Source: Hydrogenophilus sp. (GTDB taxonomy: Bacteria; Pseudomonadota; Gammaproteobacteria; Burkholderiales; Rhodocyclaceae). Taken from it: a stretch of DNA of 64,000 nucleotides. The notes under the pieces are model-generated. The model ran no database searches, was not told where the DNA came from, and worked only from the letters and a program-made list of their open reading frames with translations. The stretch is taken from the NCBI GenBank assembly GCA_026416515.1, contig JAOAEZ010000001.1, forward strand, positions 458,430 through 522,429, written 5' to 3'. Positions 24,902 through 35,200 of the stretch are shown here, in pieces (position 1 is the first letter of the stretch; each line of letters starts with the position of its first letter). The position numbers and the translations under genes are program-made.

Positions 24902-25592
24902 GAGAGGAGGGATTGAGGGGCGAGGGGGTGAGGTGAGTGCGATAACCATATTCGATGATGGTGCGCCCGCGGGTGGGGATGAGGATTTGAACGGCGACGG
25001 AGGGGAGGTCGGGGAGAGCGGAGGAGAGAGGATAGAGAAGGAGAGTGTGGTCGGGAGCAGCAGCTTTGTGGGGATCACCGAGGTGAGCGAAACGAGCGGT
25101 GAGCGTGGCTTCGTCAAGAGAAGGACGGGGAAGAAAGGCGACGAGGGTGAGGGTGGGTTGTTCGCGCCAGCGAGGGTCCGAGAGGGGGTCGAAGGGAAGA
25201 CGCCGGTTGCCGCTGGGCGTGAGGGAGGCGCGGGTGAGATGAGATTCCGCTTCCGCGCTGAGGGTGGGGGGGAGTTGAAAGCGCAGGAGGAGTTGGCCAA
25301 TGAGCCCTTGGGCGTCGAATTCGGGAAGCCAGGCTTCTAGGAAGGGGGGGGCAGAGGGAGGGGCGAGGAGAGCCCATTGAAGGTTTCTTTGGAGAGAGGG
25401 GGGTAGGTCTTGAGGAGCGAGGGCACCGAGCGGCCAGCCAAAGGGGGCCCAGCGGCCACCGATGAGGGGAATTTGCCAGGGGGGGAGGGTGGGGGGAGAT
25501 TGAGGAGGGTTGAGGCAAAGGGTGAGGAGGAGAAGGAGGGCGAGGAGGAGAGAGAAGAGGAGGGCGCGAGGGAGGAGACGAGGGCGCGTCAT
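24837..25592 (-). CDS. Hypothetical membrane-anchored protein, last gene of glycosylation operon
   Basis: I do not recognise this 251-residue protein. It has a single N-terminal hydrophobic helix (RALLFSLLLALLLLLTLCL, about 9-27) and then a Pro-rich, probably periplasmic domain with no obvious motif. It starts at ATG 25592, overlapping the glycosyltransferase stop by 4 bases (ATGA), which is the main reason to believe it. Its last 65 bases overlap the RND permease gene tail to tail. A role with the upstream glycosyltransferase is inferred from coupling only. Confidence 0.6.
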   Translation of the reverse strand: MTRPRLLPRALLFSLLLALLLLLTLCLNPPQSPPTLPPWQIPLIGGRWAPFGWPLGALAPQDLPPSLQRNLQWALLAPPSAPPFLEAWLPEFDAQGLIGQLLLRFQLPPTLSAEAESHLTRASLTPSGNRRLPFDPLSDPRWREQPTLTLVAFLPRPSLDEATLTARFAHLGDPHKAAAPDHTLLLYPLSSALPDLPSVAVQILIPTRGRTIIEYGYRTHLTPSPLNPSSLTLSPFPATAAPSAPRTASMP

Positions 25593-27298
25593 GGGGCAGA
25601 GGGGAGGGGCGGTTGAGGGAGGGAGGGAAGCGGTGGAGAGGGAAGCCGCTCGCCAAGAAGGAGACCGCGCTCGATGAAGCGAATACGGTAGGGGAAGTCG
25701 GGGAGACGGTCGATGCGGGTGAGGAACCATTCGCCAACGTCGGGGGGGCGCTTGGGGGTGGGAGCGCCGCGGATGAAGCTGAAAGAGGGGGCACGGAGGC
25801 CGATATTGACGACCGGGTGTCCCCGCGCGGTTTGGGCGGCGCGAACGATGGGGCCTTGAAGAGTCTCTCCAGCCCAGGGGAGGAGGTGGTGGGAGAGCCA
25901 GAGGGTGAGGGGAAGGACGGCAAGGAGGGGAGGGAGGGTGGAGAAGAGAGGGAAGAGGGAGGGGAGAAAACGGGGGAGGTGGCGCGCAGCGACACGGGGA
26001 AGAGTGAGGATGAGCAGGAGGGCAGCGATCGCAGCAAGGAGTTGTTCAAACCCCCAGGCCGCAGTGGAATCAGCCAGGAGGGCGCGGTAGTAATCGTTGA
26101 GGGTGGGATGACGGGGTACAAGGTATGCCAGGAGATTGGGGAGAAACATCAAGAGGGTGAGTGAGAGCAGGGCGGTGAGGAGGATGGGGGTGGGCGATGC
26201 GGGGCGAGGAGAGGAGGTGGCGTGGACGGCGATAAGGATGGTGAGGGGGGTAAGGCCGTAGAGAGCATAGTGGGGAAGCTTGGTTTGCGCAAGGGTGAAG
26301 AAGAGGAGGACAAAGAGAAACCAGATCCAGAGAAAGCGACGAAGCATCGATCGGGTGTCGGTGCGGAGGGCCCGCAGAGGGCGAAGGAGAAGAGGGGTCC
26401 AGGGAAGAAGGAGGAGGGGAATGACGAGAAGATAGTAGCCGAGGGGACCGCTGTGGCGTTCGAGGGGGGTAGCGAAGCGTTGCAGATTGTGCTTGAGGAA
26501 GAAGCCTTCGATGAAGGCCCACCCTTCCCGCCCGAGAGCGTAGAGGTACCAGGGGAGGGCGACGGTGATGAGGATGAGCCAGGAGCGCGGTTCGAGGAGA
26601 ACGCGGGAGAGCCGAGCCCATTGGCGCCGGCTGACGAGGTAGAGGGTGAGGGTGGCATAGGGGATGAGGAGGGCAATGGGGCCTTTGGTGAGAAGACCCA
26701 GGGCAATCCAGAGATGGGCTCGGCGAAGGTGGGGAAGACGATGCGATTCGAGATAACGCCACAGGTCAAAAAGCGAGAGGGCGAGAAAGAGGTTGAGGAG
26801 AGCATCGGCAGTGGCAGCGCGGGCGATTGCCCAGGGACCGAGGGCAGTGGCGAGAATGAAGCCGGCGAGGAGGGCAGGAGTTCGACCAAAACGGGCTCGG
26901 ACAAAATGCCAGGTGGCGAGGACCCAGAGTAGGCCGGCGATCGCCGAGGGGAGACGAACAGCAAGGGGGGTTTCTCCCAAGAGGGCGATGGCTAGAAGCT
27001 GTAGCCAATAGGTGAGGATCGGTTTGTCATAGCGCGGTACACCGTCAAGGGTGGTCATACCGTAGTCGCCGCTGACCCACATTTCGCGGGTCGCTTCGGC
27101 GAAGGCGCCTTCGTCGACGTCGAAGAGGGGATAGCCTCCGAGGTTGGGGAAGAGCGTCAGTAGGGCGATAAGGATAAGAATGAGCGAGTCGCCGCAGGCG
27201 CCGGCACAGAGGGTGTTGAGGGACGCAGCGCGGGCGGGAAGAGCTCTCGATGGGAGAGTCCGGATGAGGGAGAGGAGGGAAACGAGGTTAGGGGTCAT
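25589..27298 (-). CDS. GT-C glycosyltransferase, family 39 / ArnT-like
   Basis: A 569-residue polytopic membrane protein with about ten to twelve helices. The first periplasmic loop carries the GT-C signature DVDEGAFAEATREMWVSGDYGMTTLDGVPRYDKP, as in ArnT, PMT and related enzymes that take a sugar from a polyprenyl phosphate and put it on lipid A or protein. A long hydrophobic core and a periplasmic C-terminus with ARGHPVVNIG follow. It sits next to a DPM synthase-like GT2 that would make its donor. It is the product of the same coupled operon. The acceptor is unknown. Confidence 0.9.
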   Translation of the reverse strand: MTPNLVSLLSLIRTLPSRALPARAASLNTLCAGACGDSLILILIALLTLFPNLGGYPLFDVDEGAFAEATREMWVSGDYGMTTLDGVPRYDKPILTYWLQLLAIALLGETPLAVRLPSAIAGLLWVLATWHFVRARFGRTPALLAGFILATALGPWAIARAATADALLNLFLALSLFDLWRYLESHRLPHLRRAHLWIALGLLTKGPIALLIPYATLTLYLVSRRQWARLSRVLLEPRSWLILITVALPWYLYALGREGWAFIEGFFLKHNLQRFATPLERHSGPLGYYLLVIPLLLLPWTPLLLRPLRALRTDTRSMLRRFLWIWFLFVLLFFTLAQTKLPHYALYGLTPLTILIAVHATSSPRPASPTPILLTALLSLTLLMFLPNLLAYLVPRHPTLNDYYRALLADSTAAWGFEQLLAAIAALLLILTLPRVAARHLPRFLPSLFPLFSTLPPLLAVLPLTLWLSHHLLPWAGETLQGPIVRAAQTARGHPVVNIGLRAPSFSFIRGAPTPKRPPDVGEWFLTRIDRLPDFPYRIRFIERGLLLGERLPSPPLPSLPQPPLPSAP

Positions 27299-28307
27299 CG
27301 GCAGGAGGGGAGGGAGCGGTGGGGGTTTTCCAGGCGACGTCCGAGGGAAGCAGAAGGCGAATTTGGTATTGGGTACGGTCGGTCGATTCGTGGTAGATGC
27401 GAGTGACCATCTCGGCGAGAACGCCTGTGGTGAGGAATTGAACCCCGCTGAGCAGGAGAAAAAAGCCCAACGAGAGGAGGGGGCGTTGCCCGATCGCTTC
27501 GTCGGCGAGGAGTTTGAGGAGGAGAAGGTAGGTGAGAATTCCTCCTCCTATCGTGAGTAAGAGAAGACCGAGACCCCCGAAGAAATGACCCGGCCGCGTG
27601 CGGTAGCGCATGAAGAAAAAGACAAAGAGGAGGTCGAGGAGGACCCGAACGGTGCGGGAGAGGCCATATTTGGAGCGGCCATAGCGACGGGGGTGGTGCG
27701 TGACGATCTCTTCGGCGATACGAGTAGGGTGGGTGACGGTGGCGAGCCAGGCGGGGATGAAGCGGTGCATCTCCCCGTAGAGAACGACATTTTTGAGAAC
27801 GTCGGCACGATAGGCTTTGAGGCTGCAGCCGTAGTCGTGGAGCCGAACGCCAGTGAGGCGAGCGATGAGGGCGTTGGCGATCCGCGAGGGGAGGGTGCGG
27901 AACCAAAAGGAGTCTTTGCGCGCTTTGCGCCAGCCGGCGACGAGGTCGAGGTCCTCAGTAAGGAGACGGGCGACGAGGCGGGGAATGTCGTGCGGGTCGT
28001 TTTGAAGGTCGCCGTCCATGGTGACGATTACTGTGCCGCGGGCATGGTCAATTCCAGCTTGCATGGCGGCGGTTTGTTTGAAGTTGCGCATCAGAGCGAT
28101 GAGGCGCACGTGGGGACCGTAGCGCTGTTGCGCGTGTTGACATTGAAGGAGAGTGGCGTCGGTGGAGCCGTCGTCGATGAGGAGGAGTTCCCAAGGGTGG
28201 GGATAGGCGTGAAGGGCTTCGTGAAGACGGGCGACGAGAGGAAGGACGTTTTCGGCTTCGTTGTAGAGGGGGACGACAATCGAGAGGGTGTGCGGGGGAA
28301 GGTTCAT
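27288..28307 (-). CDS. GT2 polyprenyl-phosphate glycosyltransferase (ArnC/DPM-like) with C-terminal membrane helices
   Basis: A 339-residue protein. The GT-A fold starts SIVVPLYNEAENV, with LLIDDGSTDAT and MDGDLQNDP supplying the metal and nucleotide-sugar ligands. GVRLHDYGCSLKAYR is typical of dolichyl- or undecaprenyl-phosphate glycosyltransferases. Two C-terminal membrane segments (from about residue 230 to 300) anchor it. It should make polyprenyl-phosphate sugar on the cytoplasmic face for the adjacent GT39. The stop lies 11 bases inside the GT39 gene and the start overlaps the previous gene by 4 bases. Confidence 0.92.
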   Translation of the reverse strand: MNLPPHTLSIVVPLYNEAENVLPLVARLHEALHAYPHPWELLLIDDGSTDATLLQCQHAQQRYGPHVRLIALMRNFKQTAAMQAGIDHARGTVIVTMDGDLQNDPHDIPRLVARLLTEDLDLVAGWRKARKDSFWFRTLPSRIANALIARLTGVRLHDYGCSLKAYRADVLKNVVLYGEMHRFIPAWLATVTHPTRIAEEIVTHHPRRYGRSKYGLSRTVRVLLDLLFVFFFMRYRTRPGHFFGGLGLLLLTIGGGILTYLLLLKLLADEAIGQRPLLSLGFFLLLSGVQFLTTGVLAEMVTRIYHESTDRTQYQIRLLLPSDVAWKTPTAPSPPADDP

Positions 28308-29194
28308 CGGTGCAACGCAGCAAGAAGGGCGAGGAAGGCACTGGTGAAGAGAAGAAGGAGATGGGCGGCAAGGGCAGCGGTGAGCGCAGCCGCAAGGGGA
28401 ACCCCGAGCGGGAGGAGAAGGGCAGCGACCGCGGCTTCGTAGGGGCCAAAGCCAGCAATTCCTTGAAGGGGTTGAATAGCGGCAAATTCTCCTCCGACTG
28501 CGGCGATGGCGACCGCAAGAGGGGATTGATGAAGGAGCGCACCCAGAAGGAGGGCGAGGGCGGCGATTTTGAGAGACCAGCTGAGGAGCGTCCAGTGCCA
28601 GACTCCTCGGGTGGCAGCAGCGGCGGCGGCGAGGGCTGCGAGGAGGGGCGCGAGGAGGGGAAGAGAGCGGCGGGCGAGGGAGCGGAGGGCGAGGTGCACT
28701 AGGTGAAAGAGGAGAGGAAGGAGGAGAAGAAGAGGGATTTTAAGGGAGAGGGGTAGGGTCGGCCAGAGAAGGATCGCGAGGGCGGTGAGAACGGTGAGGT
28801 CTTGGAGACGGAGCCAGAGGAGGGTGGCGGTGGAGCGGGAGAGGGAAAGGTGGTGACGGTGGTGAAGGAGAAGCGGAAGGGTAAGTTCACCCGTGCGAAA
28901 GGGGAGAATGTTGACAGCAAATGTGTGCCAAGCGAGGAGCTTCCAGACGGCGCTGAGAGGGAGCTCGGGAAGTTCCACCGCAAGTCGCAGCGCACGGGTG
29001 GCGTGGCTGAGGAACAAAAAGAGAAGAGGGGGAAGAAAGGCAGAAAAAGACCAGTGTTGCCAGGGACGAGTGGCGAGGTGAGGGAGAAGAAGGGGATAGG
29101 CGAGAAAGAGCGCCGCGGCAGTGATCGCGATGGCAGGGAAGAGCCGCAGGAGGGAACGGGGAAGCCGGAGGGGAGAGAGGAGGAGGGTCTTCAT
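28304..29194 (-). CDS. Flippase-like membrane protein (LPG synthase TM domain)
   Basis: A 296-residue, very hydrophobic protein with about eight helices, matching the lysylphosphatidylglycerol synthase transmembrane (UPF0104) family. GGEFAAIQPLQGIAGFGPYEAAVAALLLPLGV near the end is the family hallmark. It has no aminoacyl-transferase domain, so the role is probably lipid flipping rather than lipid aminoacylation. Placed between a PAP2 phosphatase and a GT2, it could move the polyprenyl-phosphate sugar across the membrane. ATGA overlaps occur at both ends. Confidence 0.87.
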   Translation of the reverse strand: MKTLLLSPLRLPRSLLRLFPAIAITAAALFLAYPLLLPHLATRPWQHWSFSAFLPPLLFLFLSHATRALRLAVELPELPLSAVWKLLAWHTFAVNILPFRTGELTLPLLLHHRHHLSLSRSTATLLWLRLQDLTVLTALAILLWPTLPLSLKIPLLLLLPLLFHLVHLALRSLARRSLPLLAPLLAALAAAAAATRGVWHWTLLSWSLKIAALALLLGALLHQSPLAVAIAAVGGEFAAIQPLQGIAGFGPYEAAVAALLLPLGVPLAAALTAALAAHLLLLFTSAFLALLAALHR

Positions 29195-29997
29195 CGACGA
29201 AGGAGAGTGAGCGCGGCGAGGAGGGAGAGAGGGGTAATGACCCAGACGATCGCAGCCCCGCTGCGGTAGAGGGCGGCATCAAAGGGAGCATAAAGGGCGA
29301 TCGCCGCGGTAAGGGTGAGGAGCAGCCGCCGCCGACGGCGAAGGGTGGAGAGGAGAGGGGGATAGAAGACGATGGAACAAAGCGTTGCCGCTGCGCCGAG
29401 AAACGCTACTCCGACGCCCGCCAGTAGGTCGCTCGGCCAGTGAGCACCTACCGCGATGCGCGAGAGCGCAATGGCGATGACCGCGAGCGGAAGAAGGGGT
29501 AAGAGCGCGGTGTGAAGAAGACGATGAGGAGGGGAGGGGGTGAGGGCGATGGCGATGGCGAGGATGGTGGCGGTGGCGGTGTGACCCGAGGGGAAAGCGC
29601 CACTTTTGAGCGGTTTTTCGAGGAGGGTAAAGAGCTCGGAGGAGAGGAGGGCAGCGGGACGCGGGTCGGCGAGGAGGTGTTTGAGGGTGTGCACGAGAAA
29701 AGTGGTGGGAAGGAGCATGAGGGTGGCGAGAAGGAGAGGCCGCAGCGACCAGAGAGCAAGGAGAAGAAGGAGCGCGGCTGCGACACTGGTGGCGCCGAGG
29801 TTGCTGAGCGCTCCCCAGAGAGGATGGGGAAGGGTTTGGAGAAGGGCATTGAGGGTGAGAAAGAGGGGTTGGTTGAGCTCAGGGGCACGTAGAAGGAGGG
29901 CAAGGACAAGGAGCACCCCCCCCGCCGCCGCCAGGAGGGAGGGGAGCTTGCGACGTTGCCGGGAGAGGGGAAAAGCGCGCGGGTAGGAAGAGGTCAC
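29191..29997 (-). CDS. PAP2-family membrane phosphatase
   Basis: A 268-residue integral membrane phosphatase of the type-2 phosphatidic acid phosphatase family. All three signature motifs are present: KHLLADPRP, PSGHT and SRIAVGAHWPSD, with the catalytic His in the last. Such enzymes dephosphorylate undecaprenyl pyrophosphate, lipid A (LpxE) or phosphatidic acid. Within this operon a lipid A or polyprenyl phosphate substrate is likely. About six helices, with the active site on the periplasmic side. Confidence 0.9.
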   Translation of the reverse strand: MTSSYPRAFPLSRQRRKLPSLLAAAGGVLLVLALLLRAPELNQPLFLTLNALLQTLPHPLWGALSNLGATSVAAALLLLLALWSLRPLLLATLMLLPTTFLVHTLKHLLADPRPAALLSSELFTLLEKPLKSGAFPSGHTATATILAIAIALTPSPPHRLLHTALLPLLPLAVIAIALSRIAVGAHWPSDLLAGVGVAFLGAAATLCSIVFYPPLLSTLRRRRRLLLTLTAAIALYAPFDAALYRSGAAIVWVITPLSLLAALTLLRR

Positions 29998-30572
29998 TTG
30001 AGGTAGGCTTCGATTTCAGCAAAGGTGCGAGCGGTGGTGTGGACGGCGATTTCAGTGCCAAGCTGGCGGGCGATTTGCGTGGCCGAGAAGATCCCCCGAA
30101 CGATCGGTTCGCGTTGAGCGGTGTCCAGGACAAGGGCGTGTTGCCGCCCGATGTGTTGAAGGGTGGCAACGATTTCGGCGACCGTGGCACGGGCTACTTG
30201 ATCGAAGGAGAGAGCGTCGAGTTGTTCGATGGGCGTCATAAGGTCGACCACGCGCAGTTCTTTGGGGGAAATCCCGAGACGGTCGGCCGTTTGCAGCGGC
30301 TTTTCGCCCATGGTGTCGGCGGCGGTGAGAAGGCCGACAATTTGGTCTTGGTCGTCGACGACGAGGACCGAACGAACCCCTCGCCGAATCATACGCTGCT
30401 CGGCTTCTGCCGCCGATTCATTGGGGGCGGCGACGACGGGGGGAACGCGCATAAAGTCGGTCATAACATCAATGGCTGGGGATTGCGGTGTGGTAGGGGT
30501 TACCGAAAGAGCAGGACGGGAGAGGTGAGGTTTGGAGGTAACCGTGATGGTCTTCAGGGGGGAGACAGCCAT
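29994..30572 (-). CDS. CBS-domain protein
   Basis: A 192-residue soluble protein. After a 30-residue Ser/Pro/Thr-rich start come two CBS motifs: the first with FMRVPPVVAAPNESAAEAEQRMIRRGVRSVLVVDDQDQIVGLLTAADTMG, the second with ARATVAEIVATLQHIGRQHALVLD. Together they form one Bateman module, which usually binds adenosine nucleotides. It is the first gene of the operon, with a good AAAGGAG site, and the ATGA at its end couples it to the PAP2 gene. A regulatory role in the operon is possible. A TACAAT -10-like box lies at 30605-30610 (minus). Confidence 0.85.
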   Translation of the reverse strand: MAVSPLKTITVTSKPHLSRPALSVTPTTPQSPAIDVMTDFMRVPPVVAAPNESAAEAEQRMIRRGVRSVLVVDDQDQIVGLLTAADTMGEKPLQTADRLGISPKELRVVDLMTPIEQLDALSFDQVARATVAEIVATLQHIGRQHALVLDTAQREPIVRGIFSATQIARQLGTEIAVHTTARTFAEIEAYLK

Positions 30573-30670
30573 GGGAACTCCTTTGCGCTTGTTGTGCGGG
30601 TGCGATTGTAGCGGAACTTTGGCGCGTCGTACCTTTCTCGGAGAGGTAGGTGTGCGACTGAGGAGGTGAA

Positions 30671-32185
30671 ATGGAAGAGAGCGCTATTTGGTGGGTGCGG
30701 CGCGATCTGCGGTTGGCCGATAACCCCGCATTGCAGGAGGCATTGGCGTCGGGATTGCCGGTACGAGCGGTCTTTTTGTGGGCTCCTGAGGAGGAGGGGG
30801 AGGCAGCTCCCGGGGCAGCAGCACGGTGGTGGTTGCACCATTCGCTGGCGGCTTTGGCAAGGGAGTTGAGAAGACGAGGCGGAGAGTTGGAGTGCTTCGA
30901 CTTGTCCGCGAAGGGAGTGGGGTGCGCTGAGGCGTTGAGGGCGATCGCAGAGGAGAGTCGGGCAGGGGTGGTGACGGCGTGCCGACGGGTGGAACCGAGT
31001 TCGGTGGCTATCGAGGAGCGGGTGCAGGAGGCATTGAGGAAAGAGGGGGTGAGAGTGGTGTGGACAGTAGGAGGAGGATTGATTCCCCACGATGGAGTGC
31101 GCCAGGCGAGTGGAGGAGTTTTTCAGAGGTTTACTCCCTTTTGGCGCTCTGCGTTGAGCAAGGGGTGGGTGCAGGAGGCAGTGGAGGCGCGGTGGTTGCG
31201 ATCGGCACCTTTTTCGATCCCCGCTCCTCTTCCTTTGAAGACGGTGCGGGTGAAGAGAGGGGATAGGGAGGTGGCAATCGGCCCGGTATCCTTAGAGGAA
31301 TTGGGGTTGTTGCCAAAGGGGCGATGGGCAGAGGGGTGGCTCGATCGTTGGCAGCCGGGGGAGGAGGGGGGAGTGAGGCGATGGCACCGCTTTTTGACCG
31401 AGGGAGTGCGTCGCTACCACCAGGATCGCGATCGCTTGGATAGAGAGGGAACAAGCCGATTGTCGCCCCATCTCCATTTCGGCGAGGTGGCGGCGGCTCG
31501 ATTGGTGGCCGATTTGGTGGAGGCAGGGCTGTGGGGGGAAGAAAAGAGGGATGAGGGGGGAAGGGCGTTTGTGCGAGCGCTGGGATGGCGAGAGTTTGCT
31601 TATGGGTTGCTGCGGCATGTGCCACGAATGGTTTCTGAGCCGCTGCGAGAGGAGTTCCGCAATTTCCCATGGTTGGAGGGGCGCGCGGATTGGATAAGGG
31701 CGTGGCAGCGAGGAGAGACAGGGATCCCTTTGGTCGATGCCGCTATGCGAGGGTTGTGGCAGACAGGATGGATGCCAAACCGGGCACGGATGGTGGTGGC
31801 TTCTTTTTTGACGAAGAATTTGGGGGTCGATTGGCGAGTGGGGGCAGCGTGGTTTTGGGAGACTTTGGTGGATGCCGATTTGGCAAATAATGCCTTCGGG
31901 TGGCAGTGGGCGGCAGGGTGCGGGGGAGATGGGGCCCCCTATTTTCGGGTTTTTAATCCGGTGTTGCAGGGACGCACCTTCGATCCAGAGGGAGCGTTTG
32001 TGCGTGCGTTTGTGCCAGAGCTCCGGGCGTTGCCGAGGGAGGTGATCCACGACCCCGAGCGGATCGGGCCGTTGGTGCGGAGAGAGGTGGGATACCGCGA
32101 GCCGGTAGTGGAGGTGGCGACGTCGCGGGCAGCAGCATTGGCACGTTGGAAGAGGTTTCGAGAGCAAATAAGAGGGACCAAGTAA
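30671..32185 (+). CDS. phrB: Deoxyribodipyrimidine photolyase
   Basis: A 504-residue FAD flavoprotein that repairs cyclobutane pyrimidine dimers using blue light. The N-terminal antenna domain starts [16 protein letters not shown]. The C-terminal FAD domain has [48 protein letters not shown] and [20 protein letters not shown], the canonical class I pattern. Start ATG 30671 follows GAGGAGGTG. It is divergent from the CBS/PAP2 operon. The phr gene suggests exposure to light, for example a surface hot spring. Confidence 0.96.
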   Translation: MEESAIWWVRRDLRLADNPALQEALASGLPVRAVFLWAPEEEGEAAPGAAARWWLHHSLAALARELRRRGGELECFDLSAKGVGCAEALRAIAEESRAGVVTACRRVEPSSVAIEERVQEALRKEGVRVVWTVGGGLIPHDGVRQASGGVFQRFTPFWRSALSKGWVQEAVEARWLRSAPFSIPAPLPLKTVRVKRGDREVAIGPVSLEELGLLPKGRWAEGWLDRWQPGEEGGVRRWHRFLTEGVRRYHQDRDRLDREGTSRLSPHLHFGEVAAARLVADLVEAGLWGEEKRDEGGRAFVRALGWREFAYGLLRHVPRMVSEPLREEFRNFPWLEGRADWIRAWQRGETGIPLVDAAMRGLWQTGWMPNRARMVVASFLTKNLGVDWRVGAAWFWETLVDADLANNAFGWQWAAGCGGDGAPYFRVFNPVLQGRTFDPEGAFVRAFVPELRALPREVIHDPERIGPLVRREVGYREPVVEVATSRAAALARWKRFREQIRGTK

Positions 32186-32274
32186 GAAAAGATGAGTCGG
32201 GGGGCGAGAGGAGAGAAGCGAAGAAGGGTCACGTACAATCACTCCCTTTAGTGAAATGGGCGCGGGAGCAGCAG

Positions 32275-35200
32275 ATGGCGGAACGGGTATGGCATTTTCG
32301 GGGAGGACGACTTTGGTCAGCGGCGCGAGAGGCGCGCGAGAGCGATCGCATTTCGCGCGCTGTGGGGGAACGGGTGACCGTGGAGGTGGAGGGGTGGTTT
32401 TGGGTGGGGGGAACCCCAAGGTTGAGCGTAGAGGAGATTAGACGTTTGGAGGATTTGTTGGAGGCGAAACTGCAGCCGGTACCGGTGTGGCAGGAGGGGT
32501 TTGTGGTGGGGCCACGGGTGGGGACGATTTCGCCGTGGTCTTCTAAGGCGACCGAGATCGCAGTGCGATGCGGTTTGGAGGGGGTGGAGCGAATCGAGCT
32601 GGGGTGGGCGATTCGAGTTTTGGGTTGGCACCGCTTTTCCCCGCGTATTCGGGAGCAGATCGGCGAGTTGCTGCACGATCGAATGACCCAGTCGATCTTT
32701 GCCGAGCCCACCGCCGGGGAGATGCTTTTTTCCCATTTTTCTCCTCAGACTTTTTCGATAGTGCCGGTGCGAGCAGAGGGCCGCGCGGCTTTGGTCCGGG
32801 CAAACAGGGAGTGGGGATTGGCCCTTGCGGAGGAGGAGATCGATTATTTGCTGCGGGCTTACGAGGAGTTGGGGCGGGATCCGACCGATGTGGAGCTGTG
32901 GATGTTCGCCCAGGCTAATTCGGAGCATTGCCGCCATAAAATCTTCCGCGCCGAGTGGGTGATCGATGGGGTGGCCCAAACGTCCTCGCTCTTTTCCATG
33001 ATCCGCGAGACCCATGCCGCGCAGAGGGAGGGGACCTTGGTGGCCTATTCCGATAACGCAGCGGTGTTCGTGGGCGGAGTGCAGGAGCGTTGGTTTCCCG
33101 ATGCCGATGGCGTGTGGCGACGCCATGAGCGGCTAACCCACTTCTTGGGGAAGGTGGAGACCCATAACCATCCTACCGCGATCGCTCCTTACCCGGGAGC
33201 GGCAACCGGCGCAGGGGGGGAGATCCGCGATGAGGGGGCAACAGGACGCGGGGCTTCACCCAAAATGGGAATGGTGGGTTTTATCGTCTCCAACCTCGAT
33301 TTGCCTGAGTTGGAGTTTGAGTGGGAACGCGATTTCGGCCATCCCGAGCGATTGGCCAGACCATGGGAGATTATGATGGCTGGACCGCTTGGGGCAGCAG
33401 GGTTCAATAACGAGTTCGGACGACCCACATTGACAGGATTTTTCCGGACGTTTGAGATAGAGGTGATGGGGACGGTTTGGGGGTTCCATAAGCCGGTGAT
33501 GATCGCTGGCGGGTTGGGGGCGATCGATGGTGCGGCTGTCGATAAGGTGAGTTTTGCTCCCGGAACGTTGTTGGTGCAGCTGGGGGGACCGGGAATGGCG
33601 ATCGGATTGGGGGGCGGAGCAGCATCATCGATGGCAGCAGGCGATAACGATGCCGCCCTCGATTTCGCGTCGGTGCAGCGCGATAACCCTGAGATGCAGC
33701 GACGATGCCAGGAGGTGATCGACCGTTGCTGGGCGCTGGGAGCCGATAACCCGATTTTAGCAATCCACGATGTGGGAGCAGGGGGATTAGCAAACGCGCT
33801 TCCAGAGCTGGTGGATCGAGCAGGATTGGGGGCAGAGGTGGCGCTGCGTGAGATCCCCGTGGCGGAGCCGGGGATGAGCCCACGCGAGATTTGGTGCAAC
33901 GAGGCGCAGGAGCGCTACGTGTTAGCAGTGGATCCAGCAGCATTTCCCCGCTTGGTTGAGATTTGCGAGCGAGAGCGGTGCCCTTATGCGGTGGTGGGAG
34001 TGGCTACCGATGATGGGGTCATGAGGGTGCGCGATACGCTGTTCGCCAATGAGCCCGTGGCGCTGCCGATGACGGTGTTGTTGGGCGATCTACCGCGGAT
34101 GAGGCGAGTAGTTTTTTCGCGGCCGATTTTTTTGCCGCCCTTTGATTTGACGCCAATCAATCTCGCAGAGGCGATCGGGCGGGTGTTGAGCCATCCGGCA
34201 GTGGGAAATAAGAGCTTTTTGGTGACGATCAGCGACCGAACGGTGGGGGGATTGACAGCGCGCGATCCCATGGTGGGACGGTGGCAGATTCCGGTGGCCG
34301 ATGTGGCGGTGACCGCGGCCGATTTTGTGGGATACCGAGGCGAGGCAATGGCGGTGGGGGAGCGAGCGCCCGCAGCCGTAAACGATCCCGCCGCTGCAGC
34401 GCGATTGGCGATCGCCGAGGCGGTGACTAATTTGGCGGCGGCCGATGTGGCGGGCGGTTTGTCGGCAGTGAAGTTATCGGCCAATTGGATGGCAGCAGCC
34501 GGCCAGCCAGGAGAGGATGCCCGCTTATACGAGGCAGTGACCGCTGCACGTGATTTTTGCTTGGCTACCGGGTTGTCGATTCCGGTGGGAAAAGATTCGT
34601 TGTCGATGAAGTGCGTTTGGCGCGATGCATCGAGCGGGGAGGAGCGAAGCGTCATTTCCCCAGTGACATTGGTAGTGACGGCGTTCGCGCCCGTTGCCGA
34701 TGTGCGCCGTACCTGGACGCCTGTGCTTCAGGAGGATGTGGGAGAGTGCGATTTGGTCCTGCTCGAGGTAGGGGTGCGCGGCAGACGATTGGGGGGGTCT
34801 GTGTTGGCACAGGTCTTCGGGTCAGCAGGGGAGAGCCCAGCAGATATAACCCCAGAGGCGTTAGTGGCTTTTTGGGAGGCGCTGGCAATTTTACGGGCCG
34901 AGAATTTAGTGCTGGCTTACCATGACCGAAGCGATGGGGGGTTGCTGGCCACAGCGGCAGAGATGATGTTCGCTTCAGGGGTTGGGGTGTCGCTCCATTT
35001 GGATACGGTGGCTTTCGATGCGGCAAGCCACGACCACGATGCGGGAAGGGTAAACGAAACGGTAGCAGGACGACGACGCGACGCGGTGTTGGAGGCACTT
35101 TTCGGAGAAGCCCCAGGGGCGTTGATTCAGATTGCCCGCGCCGAGCGCGATCGCGTGGTGGAGATTTTGAGAAAGTGCAGGGTGCCATTCCATTTTGTAG

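Noticed and set aside
32186-32274. PurR box or riboswitch before purL
   Set aside because: Only a TACAAT at 32234 is seen, without a -35, palindrome or recognisable aptamer.
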